Source: Clostridium oryzae (GTDB lineage Bacteria; Bacillota; Clostridia; Clostridiales; Clostridiaceae). From it: a stretch of 64,000 bases of DNA. Positions within the stretch are counted from its first letter, which is position 1. The number at the start of each line of letters is the position of its first letter. Location of the stretch: NCBI RefSeq assembly GCF_002029235.1, contig NZ_MZGV01000012.1, forward strand, positions 1 through 64,000. The letters are read 5' to 3'. The position numbers and the translations under genes are program-made. The notes below the pieces were generated by a model. That model was not told the origin of the DNA and did not search any database. It saw only the letters and a list, made by a program, of their open reading frames with translations. Positions 51,614 through 62,789 of this stretch are shown piece after piece.

Positions 51614-52786
51614 TTAGTTGTAAAAATAATGCTTCGGTACTCTTTCAGTAATTCTTTGAAGCTGTTCATCCATACGTGTATTAATGCTGCTGCAGGCATC
51701 TACCCAAGAAATACTTTCATTCCCCTGAGTTCCTACTATAATTACTTTATCAAATTCCTTTGTTATGTTGACAACATCAGTAATATCAACTAATATTCCA
51801 TCCATAAAATAATTTACGACAGGTACCTTTCTTTCAGCAATCAAAACTTCCTTCCAGCCTCTTGATATACCATCACCGTAGCCCATTCCTACCACAGCAA
51901 CATAGCTATCCCTTTTGGCTACAAAACTATTTCCATAACCTCCTGAATGTCCTGCTTTTATTTTTTCTATTTTTAGGATTCTGCTTTCAAGTGACATAAT
52001 TGATTTTACACCTTCAGGCAGACTGCTGTCACCTTCCTTATGTTCAAGTCCATAAAGTATAAGACCGCATCTAACCATATCAAAATGAGATTCAGGATAC
52101 ATCAAAATACCAGCTGAACCAGCAGAATGAGCAATATCGGGGCGCAAGCCTTCTCTTTCCAAACTGTTAAGAACATTATTAAACTTATGAATTTGCTCAT
52201 TAGTAAATTGTGAATTAGTCTCTGGATCTTTAAAATGCGTATATATACCACTGATTTTTATACGAGGATATTTATTATGTATCATCGTTATAAAGCCTAA
52301 AACATCTTTGGGCTCTATTCCATATCTATTCAAACCAGTATTTACTTTAACATGTACCTCAGCCATTTTACTCTGCTTTGCCGCATACTCATCCAGCGAA
52401 CTAATTGTTTTTTCATTATCCACCATTATCGTTATATGTTGATCCACAACGCAATTTACTTGAGAAGGCATTATAGGTGCTAGAATTATAATAGGAATCT
52501 TAATATTCGCTTCTCTTAATGCTACAGCTTCTGTAAGTCTTACAACACCTATGGCATCACAATTACATAACTGTAATTCCTCAGCAATCGTTACTAGACC
52601 ATGTCCATATGCATCACCCTTAACAACACCCATAAATTTTACACCAGGCTTTAGCTTACTGCGAATGATCTCTAAGTTCCTCCTTAGCTGAGAAAGATTA
52701 ATATTTGCTCTGTTTATCTCCTCAAGTACTGTTCTTGAAGATTTACCCTCTGAAGTTTTCATAAATTCTCTCTCTTCTGTCTTCAT
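51614..52786 (-). CDS. alr: Alanine racemase
   Basis: PLP-dependent enzyme converting L- to D-alanine for peptidoglycan. The PLP lysine is K56 in VVKGDAYGHG (the usual motif is VVKADAYGHG). The opposing catalytic Tyr region is GGYGNSFVAKRDSY, and VGMGYGDGISRGW and GILVDITDVVNI are further conserved strands. At 390 residues it is full length, with an N-terminal extension of about 20 residues before the conserved INRANINLSQL. GAGGA precedes the ATG. It is a single gene between the valS T-box and a hairpin. Cytoplasmic. If the organism has more than one alr, this may be a specialised copy; that cannot be told here. Confidence 0.94.
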   Translation of the reverse strand: MKTEEREFMKTSEGKSSRTVLEEINRANINLSQLRRNLEIIRSKLKPGVKFMGVVKGDAYGHGLVTIAEELQLCNCDAIGVVRLTEAVALREANIKIPIIILAPIMPSQVNCVVDQHITIMVDNEKTISSLDEYAAKQSKMAEVHVKVNTGLNRYGIEPKDVLGFITMIHNKYPRIKISGIYTHFKDPETNSQFTNEQIHKFNNVLNSLEREGLRPDIAHSAGSAGILMYPESHFDMVRCGLILYGLEHKEGDSSLPEGVKSIMSLESRILKIEKIKAGHSGGYGNSFVAKRDSYVAVVGMGYGDGISRGWKEVLIAERKVPVVNYFMDGILVDITDVVNITKEFDKVIIVGTQGNESISWVDACSSINTRMDEQLQRITERVPKHYFYN

Positions 52787-52858
52787 GCTCGTATCCTCTT
52801 AACGTAAAAATTTATAATTATTATATCGATTTATAATGAAACTAAAGTTTATAGATGA

Positions 52859-52928
52859 GTTAAGAAGTAAAAGTGAAAAAGTAAAAGTTTCAGAAACCTT
52901 CTTTAGGGAAAGATTTTTACTTCTTAAC
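52859..52928. terminator. Hairpin between alr and the YyaL-like gene
   Basis: GTTAAGAAGTAAAA / TTTTACTTCTTAAC, 14-bp arms separated by 42 bases that contain a second AAGTAAAAG. It may terminate the YyaL-like transcript, though the loop is long. Confidence 0.5.
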
Positions 52929-52965
52929 TATCACTCTTACCGCTTACCTTATTACAAATTAAAAG

Positions 52966-55065
52966 CTATGCGTTTAGGTATTTAAGCATTTGCTGTATAT
53001 CTATTGTTGGTGCATTACAAACTGAATTTCTACAAATGTAAGCCGTAGCCTTTCTTTCTATAGATTCTAAATCTTTAACGTGTTCAGCTAAATGTGATAT
53101 ATCTGGTTCTTCTTCATCTATTGGATATAATATCACCGTCATATTAGGAATATATCTACTATTTAGTTCTGAAAGCATTTTTATTGTATCTTTGGAAGTT
53201 TTATCTCCACATATAACAACATCATAAGATGGTCCAATTAAATAATCTATTCCTACAAGCATTTGAGTATATGATATTGGTGATTCTTTAACCGTATTAG
53301 AAAATGCCTTCTGAAGTTTATCAGCATACTGTTCTAATGTGTAATCTCCAGTAATCCTAGACAATTTTATTAAATCTAACAAGGCTACCGAATTCCCTGA
53401 TGGAACAGCACCGTCATATACCTCTTTTGTCCTCATTAAGATATCATCATCATCATTTGGAGTAAAATAAAAACCTCCATTTTCTTTGTCCCAGAAATAT
53501 TCAAGCATTTGATCATTAAGCGTCACTGCTTGCCTTAAATATTCCGTATCAAACGTAGTCTCGAAAAGCTCTAATAATGCATGGATAAAGAAAGCATAAT
53601 CATCTATATTACCTTTATAGTCCCAATCGCCGGCTTTAAATCTGTGCATAAGCCTTCCGTTTTCCTGAACGCACTCCACCAAAAAGTCCGCCGCTATACA
53701 AGCAATCTGAGTATAATTCTTATTACCAAACACTCTGCCAGCCTTTGCTAGCGCAGCTATTATAAGTGAATTCCAATCAGTAAGTATTTTATCATCCTTA
53801 AAAGGTCTCACTCTTTTCTGTCTTTCTTGCTGCAGCTTCTTTGTGATTTGTTCAAATTTCTGTTCAAATTGTTCTACAGGCATATTAAGTTTATTACTTA
53901 AACTTTGATTATTTTCATTAATGTTTAAATGAAGTATGTTCGTACCTATTGATGTTCCCATAGCTTCATCCTTAAAATTTCCATCCGGCTTCATATTGAA
54001 AACTTTAATTGCAATTTCTGCTTCATCTTTGTCCAAAATACTTTTTATCTGTTCAATAGACCATACGTAAAATTTTCCCTCTTCCCCTTCACTATCAGCA
54101 TCCTCCGCTGAATAGAAGCATCCTTCGTCAGATTTCATGTCCCTGATTAAATATGCAAAAATCTTTTCTGCCATATCTTTATATTTTTTATAGACTGTAA
54201 GTTGATATGCTTCAACACATACATATGCTATCAGTGCCTGATCATATAGCATTTTTTCAAAATGAGGAAGCAGCCACCGCCTATCTGTAGAATACCTATG
54301 AAACCCGTAGCCAATCTGATCAAATATTCCTCCTGAATACATGGCATCCAGCGTTTTCAACACCATATCCAATGCACGCTTCTCTCCAGTTTTTTTATAG
54401 TACCTAAGCAGAAAAAGCATATTATGCGGAGTTGGAAACTTAGGTGCTCTCCCAAAGCCTCCATAGCTGTCATCGAACATCGAACTTAGCTGTTCATAAC
54501 ACCTATCTAGGACATTACTGCCAATGCTGTCTCCTGTTTCATGCATCTGTGAATTATCTATGGCTTTCATAATATGATCACCATATTCAATAAGTCTGCT
54601 GCGATCCTGTCTCCATAAAGTATTTACTTTATCTATAATTTCCAGCATTCCTGTACTAGCGTATCTGCTTTCTTTAGGTATATAAGTCCCTGCAAAAAAT
54701 GGTTTCTTATCATATGTCATAAAAATGGTAAGCGGCCACCCTCCTGATCCAGTCACAGCCTGACATACAGACATATATAAATTATCTATTTCAGGTCTTT
54801 CTTCCCTATCAACTTTTATACATACAAATGTATCATTCATTAGTTTAGCTACCTGTTCATCTTCAAAGCTTTCTCTTTCCATAACATGACACCAATGACA
54901 GGTAGAATAGCCTATGCTTAAAAATATTGGCTTGTTCTCAGTCTTAGCTTTTTCAAAAGCTTCATCACACCAGGGATACCAGTCCACCGGATTGTGTGCA
55001 TGCTGCAGTAAATAAGGTGACTTCTCGTTTATCAATCTATTGGGTGCAATAGTATTACTAGGCAT
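52966..55065 (-). CDS. Thioredoxin-domain protein of the YyaL (DUF255/spermatogenesis-associated 20-like) family
   Basis: A 699-residue cytoplasmic-type protein. The N-terminal thioredoxin-like domain carries [20 protein letters not shown] and the redox motif CHWC (Cys56, Cys59) in [14 protein letters not shown], followed by [11 protein letters not shown]. The rest is an alpha/alpha-barrel like N-acylglucosamine 2-epimerases ([20 protein letters not shown], then [16 protein letters not shown] and [18 protein letters not shown]). The family is widespread; its biochemical role is not settled. AAGGTGG precedes the ATG. It is divergent from gltS. Confidence 0.94.
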   Translation of the reverse strand: MPSNTIAPNRLINEKSPYLLQHAHNPVDWYPWCDEAFEKAKTENKPIFLSIGYSTCHWCHVMERESFEDEQVAKLMNDTFVCIKVDREERPEIDNLYMSVCQAVTGSGGWPLTIFMTYDKKPFFAGTYIPKESRYASTGMLEIIDKVNTLWRQDRSRLIEYGDHIMKAIDNSQMHETGDSIGSNVLDRCYEQLSSMFDDSYGGFGRAPKFPTPHNMLFLLRYYKKTGEKRALDMVLKTLDAMYSGGIFDQIGYGFHRYSTDRRWLLPHFEKMLYDQALIAYVCVEAYQLTVYKKYKDMAEKIFAYLIRDMKSDEGCFYSAEDADSEGEEGKFYVWSIEQIKSILDKDEAEIAIKVFNMKPDGNFKDEAMGTSIGTNILHLNINENNQSLSNKLNMPVEQFEQKFEQITKKLQQERQKRVRPFKDDKILTDWNSLIIAALAKAGRVFGNKNYTQIACIAADFLVECVQENGRLMHRFKAGDWDYKGNIDDYAFFIHALLELFETTFDTEYLRQAVTLNDQMLEYFWDKENGGFYFTPNDDDDILMRTKEVYDGAVPSGNSVALLDLIKLSRITGDYTLEQYADKLQKAFSNTVKESPISYTQMLVGIDYLIGPSYDVVICGDKTSKDTIKMLSELNSRYIPNMTVILYPIDEEEPDISHLAEHVKDLESIERKATAYICRNSVCNAPTIDIQQMLKYLNA

Positions 55066-55255
55066 TAAACCACCTTCTTTCTATTAAATAATATTTCTTA
55101 TTATGCCCTAAAAATAAAAGGATACTACTTTTTATTTAATAATATGCATTTAATAATATGATAAAATTGGAAACAGTACTGGCTAGTTTTTCTTATATAC
55201 AAAGCAAATAAAACATGTTATCATATAACCTGACTATCTTAAAGGAGTATGAAGA

Positions 55256-56443
55256 ATGGTTTTCAAACTTGACTTGATTCAAACACTTGCATTAGCAGTA
55301 TTTATATTAATTATTGGAGATTTATTGAGAAAAAAAATTAAATTACTTGATCACTTTTGCATTCCTGCGCCAGTGGTTGGAGGCATTCTATTTTCTCTAA
55401 TTTCATTATTAGGCTACACCTCTAAGACTTTTACATTTGAATTTGATGAGACCTTAAAAGATGTATTTTTAATAGGATTCTTTACTACAATTGGGTTCAC
55501 TGCAAGTCTTAGGTTATTGAAAAAAGGCGGTATACAAGCATTCATTTTTTTACTTGTGAGTATAGTTCTAGTTATTGTACAAAATGTACTAGGAATTGGA
55601 TTAGCTAAGCTATTTAATTTGCATCCTTACATTGGTTTGGCTACCGGATCAACTCCACTTGTAGGCGGCCCGGGAACATCCGGTGCTTTTGGTCCTTTAT
55701 TTGAGCAAGCTGGTGTGAAAGGAGCTGCAACAATTGCTATGGCAGCAGCTACCTTTGGTCTAGTAATGGGATCATTAACTGGTGGTCCTATTGGAAAAGC
55801 TCTGATTGATAGAAATAAGCTTGCAGGCAAAAATGAAAAAGATTGTCAAGATGAAACTGTCATAGATAAACTGATAAATCTTGATTCAGACTCATTGTTG
55901 AAATCAGCTATAATTATTGTAGTAGCAATGGGTATCGGAACGATAATTTCAAAATGGTTTGTTGATATAGGTTTAACATTTCCACCATATATTGGAGGTA
56001 TGCTAGCAGCAGCCATTATTAGAAACATCTATGATTTTACTAATAAGGAGTTAGTCCTTGAAGAAATTGAGTCTCTAGGAAACATTTGCTTAGCTTTCTT
56101 TTTATCCATGGCACTTATGTCACTTAAGTTATGGCAATTAGCAGATTTAGCGCTGCCAATGATGGTTATATTATTAGCTCAAGTAGCATTAATGTCATTG
56201 TTTGCGTACTTTGTTGTATTTAGAATAATGGGCAAAGATTATGATGCTGCAATTATTGCCTCAGGAACTTGTGGATTTGGACTTGGAGCAACAGCAAATG
56301 CGATGGCAAATATGGAAACTCTTACAGAAAAATATAATAAAAGTGCACCAAGGGCGTTTTTTGCAGTACCGCTTGTGGGCTCTCTATTTATAGATTTTTT
56401 CAATGCTTTTGCAATAACTTTCTTCATGAACATATTCAAATAG
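55256..56443 (+). CDS. gltS: Sodium/glutamate symporter
   Basis: Na+-dependent glutamate transporter of the ESS family, 395 residues with about ten transmembrane helices. CIPAPVVGGILFSLISLLGY, then IGLATGSTPLVGGPGTSGAF and the related FGLGATANAMANMETLTEKY are the two inverted-repeat pore motifs of GltS. AFFAVPLVGSLFIDFFNAFA lies at the C-terminus. A hydrophilic loop lies near residues 185-215. AAAGGAG precedes the ATG. It is a single gene with its own terminator. It would supply glutamate as a nitrogen or energy source, or act in osmoadaptation. Confidence 0.95.
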   Translation: MVFKLDLIQTLALAVFILIIGDLLRKKIKLLDHFCIPAPVVGGILFSLISLLGYTSKTFTFEFDETLKDVFLIGFFTTIGFTASLRLLKKGGIQAFIFLLVSIVLVIVQNVLGIGLAKLFNLHPYIGLATGSTPLVGGPGTSGAFGPLFEQAGVKGAATIAMAAATFGLVMGSLTGGPIGKALIDRNKLAGKNEKDCQDETVIDKLINLDSDSLLKSAIIIVVAMGIGTIISKWFVDIGLTFPPYIGGMLAAAIIRNIYDFTNKELVLEEIESLGNICLAFFLSMALMSLKLWQLADLALPMMVILLAQVALMSLFAYFVVFRIMGKDYDAAIIASGTCGFGLGATANAMANMETLTEKYNKSAPRAFFAVPLVGSLFIDFFNAFAITFFMNIFK

Positions 56444-56526
56444 CTAAGTGATTCTTCTAAAAAACTATTATAGTTTTGTGCTCATTTATTTCGTAATTTA
56501 CGTTAACTCTAAGATTAATATTTATA

Positions 56527-56555
56527 AGCATTCAATCCGCATAGGATTGGATGCT
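56527..56555 (+). terminator. gltS terminator
   Basis: AGCATTCAATCC / GGATTGGATGCT with a five-base loop and TTTATTTTA after it. The following 230 bp to the chemotaxis gene is A+T-rich and I see nothing else in it. Confidence 0.85.
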
Positions 56556-56789
56556 CTTTATTTTATTAAACACAATATTTGATAAAATCTAGTTAGCATA
56601 AAAGTCCTAAACGCTATAACTTCCCAACCTGATTATGTCAATAGCATTTCTGATAGAGTTATTTTTAAGTACCCTAATTCAATATATGCTTCTCCTTTTA
56701 TCCTATCTTATTAGCTATTATACATTGAAAGGCATGTTAAATTATGTTATATTGTTAATAAAATATAGCGGATATTAGGAGGAACTGTA

Positions 56790-57623
56790 ATGGAAAAAAT
56801 TTTTGAATCATTGATTCATGCTGCGCCGATTATAAGTGAAGCATTTGAAAAAAATGTAATAATCACAATTTGGGATAAAAAAGAGTGTATATACTCTCTA
56901 GATAGTAAGAGCACAAAATCATCTGCAAATGTTGGGGACAAGTACGATAGTAGCTTTACTGAAAAAATTGGTGCTAATGATACTATTTTTAACAAAAAAG
57001 AGACATTTAAAACTGTACTTAATAAAAGTGAGCATGGAATCGATTCTAAGTTAGTTCTAATTCCAGCTATTAGTGAAAAAGGTGAAGTTGTTGGTTTTTT
57101 AAGTTTGTCAACAAATATAGAAAATCTCTCGAAAATTAAAAGCTCTACAATGGAATTAAAAAGTTCCCTTCAAGAAATAAATTCTACCATATCGGAAATT
57201 ACTAATGGCGCAACACAGCTATCCGAAAAGTTAAACTATATGATAGAGAATACTAAAGTAACAGAAAAATTAATAATTGAAAGCAACGAAGCTGTAGCTT
57301 TAATCGAAAGTATAGCTAAACAGTCTAATCTTCTTGGACTTAATGCTGCAATAGAATCTTCAAGAGCAGGAGAATATGGAAAAGGCTTCTCAGTAGTAGC
57401 AGATGAAATGAGGAAATTAGCATCAAATAGTAATGAGTCCTCTAAAAAAATTCTATCTGCACTTGCCGAAATGAGTAATAATATGAAAGTAATAATAGAT
57501 ACAATAAATGAAACAGGTCAAATAGCGACAAATCAGGCTGCTTCTCTAGAAGAAGTATCTGCAACAGTAGAGCAAATTACTTCAAATTCACAAATATTAG
57601 TTAATAACATGAAGTTGGATTAA
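56790..57623 (+). CDS. Soluble methyl-accepting chemotaxis-type signalling protein
   Basis: A 277-residue cytoplasmic receptor without transmembrane helices. The first 110 residues form a compact sensor ([40 protein letters not shown]), resembling small PAS/GAF-like input domains of clostridial MCPs. The C-terminal part is an MCP signalling hairpin: [20 protein letters not shown], then [20 protein letters not shown]. The hairpin is short and the tail ends soon after a [13 protein letters not shown] segment, so few methylation sites remain. AGGAGG precedes the ATG. It is convergent with the large membrane MCP gene and could transmit an intracellular signal to CheA/CheW. Confidence 0.92.
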   Translation: MEKIFESLIHAAPIISEAFEKNVIITIWDKKECIYSLDSKSTKSSANVGDKYDSSFTEKIGANDTIFNKKETFKTVLNKSEHGIDSKLVLIPAISEKGEVVGFLSLSTNIENLSKIKSSTMELKSSLQEINSTISEITNGATQLSEKLNYMIENTKVTEKLIIESNEAVALIESIAKQSNLLGLNAAIESSRAGEYGKGFSVVADEMRKLASNSNESSKKILSALAEMSNNMKVIIDTINETGQIATNQAASLEEVSATVEQITSNSQILVNNMKLD

Positions 57624-57730
57624 TTTATAGGCAAATTTCTAGATAAATTGGTGGTTCTTCTTTTATTATTTACATTATTCTTTATCTTATATATATGTCT
57701 TGCTTTTTAATTGACATTAAATTGCACAAA

Positions 57731-57764
57731 AAATTACTATAGAATTAAGTTTCTATAGTAATTT
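57731..57764. terminator. Bidirectional terminator between chemotaxis genes
   Basis: Perfect 14-bp stem AAATTACTATAGAA / TTCTATAGTAATTT with a six-base loop. Confidence 0.85.
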
Positions 57765-57857
57765 CCAGTCTACCTTATTTTTTTAATATATCATCCTCAT
57801 ATTATCACCAACGTAATTTAAGAGTAATTTGTTTCTTCCCAACCTAAATTGAAGTTA

Positions 57858-59876
57858 TTATACTGTGAATTTGGCTGTATTCTGGTTTAATTTAGTGGCA
57901 ACCTCATTTAGTTGTTGCGCAAATCTCGCAATATCCTCTAAAGATCCTAATAACTCTTCCGAGGAAGCAGCAATTTCTTCTGCTGAAGCAGAAGTTTCTT
58001 GAGATACTGCGGCAACAGAATCAATCTTGGAAACAACCAATTCCTTTGAATTTATTGTACTTGCCAAAGAAGTATAGGTGTCCTCAACTAAAGGAGCTAT
58101 GCTTGCTATGGAATCAAGAATCTCTTTAAAAGCAGACAAAGTCATTTCGGCAGTTGAAGACTGATTATTCACTAGTCCTTCAACCTCATAAGTAGTTTTA
58201 AGAACATCTTCTGTTTCAATACTTATGGATGAAATAAGCCTTTGAATTTCTTCCGTAGAACTTTTAGACTGCTCAGCTAATTTTCGTACTTCCTCTGCAA
58301 CCACAGCAAAACCTCTACCGCTTTCGCCTGCTCTTGCTGCCTCAATTGCAGCATTCAATGCTAATAGATTGGTTTGCTCAGAAATACCATCAATCACCTG
58401 AGTAATGCTTCCAACCTGTGACACACTGTTATTTAAACTATTAACCTTTCTAGAAACTTCTTCAAAAGATTTATGAATATCATCGATTGAGCTAAATAGT
58501 TTATTAATTTGTTCTTGTCCTATGACTGCCTTCTCCTCAGATGCTCTGGACTTATCCTTTACCAAAGTGACCTTTTCATTTATATTGTTTAGCTCTTCCG
58601 CCAACGAATCGCTGACTGTCGACACCTCGCCCATATTTAATGTTTGCTCTGATGCGCCCTTTGCTACTTCATTGATCGCATTTGCTACTTCTTGTGTTGT
58701 AGTTACCATAGCATTGGAATTATCTTGTAATGAATTGGACATATCATTAATTATATTAGACTGCTTTCCTATAATGCCAATAGTTTCCTTCAAATTTTTA
58801 ATCATGTCATTAAATCCAGAAGATAATATTCCAATTTCATCTTTACTCTTAACTTTAGCCAAAACCGCTAAATTACCAGTAGCTATTTGTTTTGATACAT
58901 TAACAAGCTGATTTATTGGCTTGGTTATGCTGTTTGCCAGTAAAAATAAAATGTTAGCAATAATTATAAAAATAATTATTGATATTACTACATTCGTAAT
59001 AATAATATTTCTAACAGTCAGATTTACATTTGCCATAGAAAGTCCAATATCTATTGCCCCCATAATTTTACCTTCTCTTTTTAAAGGTACTATGACATCG
59101 TAAACCCACGTATTATCGGTTTTATAGAAAAAAGTTGAAGAATAAGGCTTACCGTCAACAGTAGCAGTTTTGCTTCCCACGTCTGTAAGCCTTATATTTA
59201 TTCTGCTTTTATCACTATGAGCAACAGCTTTTCTATCTTTACTAATGTACAACGCATATTCTATACCTTTTTCTTTTGCCAAATCTTCTACTAAAGTTTG
59301 CATATCAGTTGAAGAGCTATATTTTTGCAAGCTATTAGCAAGCAGGCCTATTTGAACAAATCCACCACCAGGCATTGCCTCATAACCATATTTGTAATAA
59401 TTATTGCCTACTGAACTTTTCCTGATGTTTTCAATTAACTCGGTCTTTTCTCCTGACAATACTGTCTTGGCAGTACTCTTGTCATCAAAGGTATAACTTA
59501 AATTATCCTTCAAATTTGAATAGATTATTTTGCCGCTTTTGTCTGCAACATTTATTTCATCAATATGCATATTTTTAGATAATTTGGTTAAAAAAGCATT
59601 GCTTACCTTACGTTTATCCATTATAACAAATTTTGCATTATTTCTAATCTTGTTATCAATATCTTCATTCATTAAATTTTTAGCTGTTGTAGATGACTTT
59701 ATCTGATTGGCCACTTGCTTTGTAAGACTCATCCCATCTTCCTTCATCTGTGCAACTAACCTGGATTTTGAAATATAGATTGATGTACTTGCTATCGTTG
59801 CAATTACAATAAACAAAATAATTAAAGGTATGAATAGAATTTTAAATCTTATTGAAATGTTTCGACTAGTTTTCAC
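57858..59876 (-). CDS. Methyl-accepting chemotaxis protein with extracellular cache-type sensor
   Basis: Transmembrane receptor of 672 residues. Helix 1 is at about residues 12-34 and helix 2 at about 285-308. The roughly 250-residue loop between them is a cache-like sensor ([60 protein letters not shown]). HAMP ([20 protein letters not shown]) and a long MCP signalling domain follow, with the conserved hairpin tip [20 protein letters not shown] and [20 protein letters not shown]. The start is a GTG five bases after a strong GAGGAGG. The ligand is unknown. Confidence 0.95.
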   Translation of the reverse strand: MKTSRNISIRFKILFIPLIILFIVIATIASTSIYISKSRLVAQMKEDGMSLTKQVANQIKSSTTAKNLMNEDIDNKIRNNAKFVIMDKRKVSNAFLTKLSKNMHIDEINVADKSGKIIYSNLKDNLSYTFDDKSTAKTVLSGEKTELIENIRKSSVGNNYYKYGYEAMPGGGFVQIGLLANSLQKYSSSTDMQTLVEDLAKEKGIEYALYISKDRKAVAHSDKSRINIRLTDVGSKTATVDGKPYSSTFFYKTDNTWVYDVIVPLKREGKIMGAIDIGLSMANVNLTVRNIIITNVVISIIIFIIIANILFLLANSITKPINQLVNVSKQIATGNLAVLAKVKSKDEIGILSSGFNDMIKNLKETIGIIGKQSNIINDMSNSLQDNSNAMVTTTQEVANAINEVAKGASEQTLNMGEVSTVSDSLAEELNNINEKVTLVKDKSRASEEKAVIGQEQINKLFSSIDDIHKSFEEVSRKVNSLNNSVSQVGSITQVIDGISEQTNLLALNAAIEAARAGESGRGFAVVAEEVRKLAEQSKSSTEEIQRLISSISIETEDVLKTTYEVEGLVNNQSSTAEMTLSAFKEILDSIASIAPLVEDTYTSLASTINSKELVVSKIDSVAAVSQETSASAEEIAASSEELLGSLEDIARFAQQLNEVATKLNQNTAKFTV

Positions 59877-60065
59877 AAATTATCCTCCTCTGTTTTAATT
59901 TCTTGTCGCAAACATTATTATACATTAAATAAAAATTAATGAAAATAAATTTCTTGTTAAATATGCTATATTACGCCAACTATGGTTTCTATTGTTACGA
60001 TTTACTAATAAATTCTACATATATCTTAAATTTAATGATCTGACTCCTATTATTTATATTCTCAA

Positions 60066-60092
60066 AAAGAGCTCGCTTATTGCGAGCTCTTT
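60066..60092. terminator. Terminator of the first LRR protein gene
   Basis: AAAGAGCTCGC / GCGAGCTCTTT, 11-bp perfect stem with a five-base loop, 17 bp after the stop on the minus strand. Confidence 0.85.
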
Positions 60093-60109
60093 CTCTAACT
60101 GATATAATC

Positions 60110-62509
60110 TCATTTTACTAATTTTACATGCAAGTCATGTACTAGAGCATAATAATATGCTTCTGAACCACTCTTACAGCCAATAATTAAAGGAAGATCA
60201 TCATTCCACCAATAAAATATTTTATTACCATCAAATTTAATGAGACTTTCCGGCATATCAATCTCTTCTATTGTACAAGCTTCCTGAAAGGCATGGTTAC
60301 CTAACTCCTGAACTCCATCTTCAAATACAACTGTTTTCACTCTACTATCCGCAAATGCATATTCTCCGATAACTTTTACTGTCCCAGGTACTGTTACCTT
60401 ATCTACAGTCTTATAGCTAAAAGCAAGGGGTGCAATACTTGTCACATTATCAGGTAATGTAATATCACTTTTCGTTCCTTTATATGCAAGTAAAGTTCCA
60501 TCACTGGTTACAATATAGTCTCCATCATAATTATTTTGCCAGGGAGTATCTTCAAACACGCCATAGTTAGGATTTTCATAATCATCTTCATAGCTAATAG
60601 TGATAGGATAATCTATATGTGAAGAAGGTAAGGTTACATCTTTTAATGCAGTACAATCTGCAAAAGCACCTTCTCCCATTTTATTTAACGATTCAGGCAA
60701 AGAAATTGAAGCAAGTTTAGCACATTTATAAAAAGCATATTCTTCTATATCCTTTATACCACTTTTAAAAGTTACATTTGTTAAATTGCTGCAACCGCTA
60801 AATGCACTGCTGCCTATCGACTTAACATTTGAGGGGATATTTAACTTCGTTATTTTAGTGTTATTTTCAAAAGCACCACTTTCAATTCTGGAAATGCCCT
60901 TAGGAACTGCGATTTTAGTATTTTTACCTCTATAGGCTAAAAGAATTCCATTTATAGTTGCAAAATCGCCTGAATAATTAGATAACCAGCTTGTGTTCTT
61001 AAAAGCATCATAACCAACAGAAGTTACTCCTTTACCTCCCGTTATGCTCTTGAGTCTCTTACAATTTTCAAAAGCTTCCTGATCAATAGTCTGCACCGAT
61101 GCTGGAACAGAAATATTCATAAGATTAGTACATCCAATAAACGCATCATTTCCAATTGAAGCTATAGAGGATGAAAATACAACCTTTTTCAGGCTAATAC
61201 ATTTTTCAAACGTATAATCACCTATAGTTTCCACTTTACTAGTTAAATCAACAGTCTTTAATTTTGTACACCCAGTAAATGCACCTTCACCTAAATTCTT
61301 TACGCCGTTTGCCATGATAAAGCTTCCAAGTCCTTTGCAATCTCTAAAGGCATAATCACCTATATCAGTAAGTTTCTTTGCAGATGAAAGTGTAACTTTA
61401 CTCAAACTTATACAACCATCAAAGACACCTTCCCCAATAGTTCTCAACTTTTCAGGTAACATTATGCTTGTAAGCTTAATACACTTTTCAAATGCATAGT
61501 TATCTATCTGACTGCATTCTGAATTTTTTATAAAACTTACATTACTAAGTGATGAGCAATTTGAAAAGCTCATAAATCCTATGGTTTTTAAGCTACTTGG
61601 GAATACTATATTACCAAGCTGAGTACAACTGTAAAACGCTGAGTTGCCAATCTCTATAAGACCATTAGGTAGCACTACCTTTTTTAGTCTAGTATCTCCT
61701 TGAAAAGCGCTATCAGCAATTTTTTTTACTTTTGCAGGAACCGTTAAGCTCTTATCTGTACCAGTGTACTTCAGAAGAATTTGATCACCTACAATCAAAA
61801 ACTTGTCTTTATTATTCTTTAACCATTTTGTATACGCAAAAGCTTCATCATCAATAGAAGTTACTGTACTTGGTATAGTTACAGTTGTTAAATTACTACA
61901 ACCGCTAAATGCATCGTGTTTTATAGTCTTAAGTCCTGCTTGCATAGTTACTGAGGTTATGCTTGAATTATCTTCAAAAGTTTGATTTGCTATAGTTTTT
62001 ACGTTTTGAGGAATAGTAAGTTTCGAATCTGAGCCTTTATAGCGTACAAGTACACCATCACCTACTATAACATAATCACCTTTATAGTTAGTAATCCATG
62101 CTGTATCTGCAAATGCACTAGAATCAACATCATTAACAGACGTAGGTGTAGAAATTGAGCTAAGGCTTGTGCAATGTGAAAATGCATATCCTTCTATGCT
62201 CTTAACCCCATTTTCCATGGTAACACTTTTTAAAGCAGAGCAACTATCAAAAGCTTGGATTCCAACAGTCTCCACTGAAGATGGAATTGTAACTTGTTCA
62301 ATAGCTGGATTGTCTTGAAAAGCATTTGAGCCTATTTCCTTAACTGTGCTAGGAATAACTACATTCTTTTCATGACCAGTGTACTCAGTCAGTACTGCAT
62401 CTTTAATTATAAACTCATCATTTCCTTCAGCCTTTACTGGAGTTGGCATAACTGTCATAAAAGAAAAGATAGTCAAACACAAAACCATTGAAATTTTTTT
62501 CATCCACAT
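60110..62509 (-). CDS. Secreted BspA-type leucine-rich repeat protein
   Basis: Exported protein of 799 residues with a signal peptide (KKISMVLCLTIFSFMTVMP, cleavage near VKA) and then continuous LRR_5/BspA-type repeats of about 23 residues. The pattern is I-x-x-x-A-F-x-x-C-x-x-L-x-x-V-x-[IL]-P (for example TIGDYTFEKCISLKKVVFSS). Every few repeats a spacer appears with the pattern WL-N--GDF---NG-LL-Y-G (three or more times), as if larger modules had been duplicated. No sortase or S-layer anchor is seen. Such proteins often mediate adhesion. GGGGGA precedes the ATG. It is a neighbour and paralogue of the next gene. Confidence 0.92.
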   Translation of the reverse strand: MWMKKISMVLCLTIFSFMTVMPTPVKAEGNDEFIIKDAVLTEYTGHEKNVVIPSTVKEIGSNAFQDNPAIEQVTIPSSVETVGIQAFDSCSALKSVTMENGVKSIEGYAFSHCTSLSSISTPTSVNDVDSSAFADTAWITNYKGDYVIVGDGVLVRYKGSDSKLTIPQNVKTIANQTFEDNSSITSVTMQAGLKTIKHDAFSGCSNLTTVTIPSTVTSIDDEAFAYTKWLKNNKDKFLIVGDQILLKYTGTDKSLTVPAKVKKIADSAFQGDTRLKKVVLPNGLIEIGNSAFYSCTQLGNIVFPSSLKTIGFMSFSNCSSLSNVSFIKNSECSQIDNYAFEKCIKLTSIMLPEKLRTIGEGVFDGCISLSKVTLSSAKKLTDIGDYAFRDCKGLGSFIMANGVKNLGEGAFTGCTKLKTVDLTSKVETIGDYTFEKCISLKKVVFSSSIASIGNDAFIGCTNLMNISVPASVQTIDQEAFENCKRLKSITGGKGVTSVGYDAFKNTSWLSNYSGDFATINGILLAYRGKNTKIAVPKGISRIESGAFENNTKITKLNIPSNVKSIGSSAFSGCSNLTNVTFKSGIKDIEEYAFYKCAKLASISLPESLNKMGEGAFADCTALKDVTLPSSHIDYPITISYEDDYENPNYGVFEDTPWQNNYDGDYIVTSDGTLLAYKGTKSDITLPDNVTSIAPLAFSYKTVDKVTVPGTVKVIGEYAFADSRVKTVVFEDGVQELGNHAFQEACTIEEIDMPESLIKFDGNKIFYWWNDDLPLIIGCKSGSEAYYYALVHDLHVKLVK

Positions 62510-62695
62510 TTTAAAATCCCCCTTTATATTATAAAGAAAACATATCTTGTATTCTTTAATAATAAAATTTATATGTTATAATCTTATTCCAAAGTTGTTA
62601 TGAAGTTGTAAAAAAAATATATTATTCTCATGACTACAAATACGTAAACTATTACTTTTGTAGGCCACAATCCATAGCTTTCGCAGTATATCATG

Positions 62696-62726
62696 AAAAG
62701 CAGGCATACTTTCTCTGCCTGCTTTT
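62696..62726 (-). terminator. Terminator of the second LRR protein gene
   Basis: AAAAGCAGGC / GCCTGCTTTT, 10-bp perfect stem with an 11-base loop, about 63 bp after the stop. Confidence 0.8.
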
Positions 62727-62789
62727 CCACTCTTTATTTCTATTTAGATTAATAAACTTCTGCATTTCTCTTACATTCTAATGATTTTA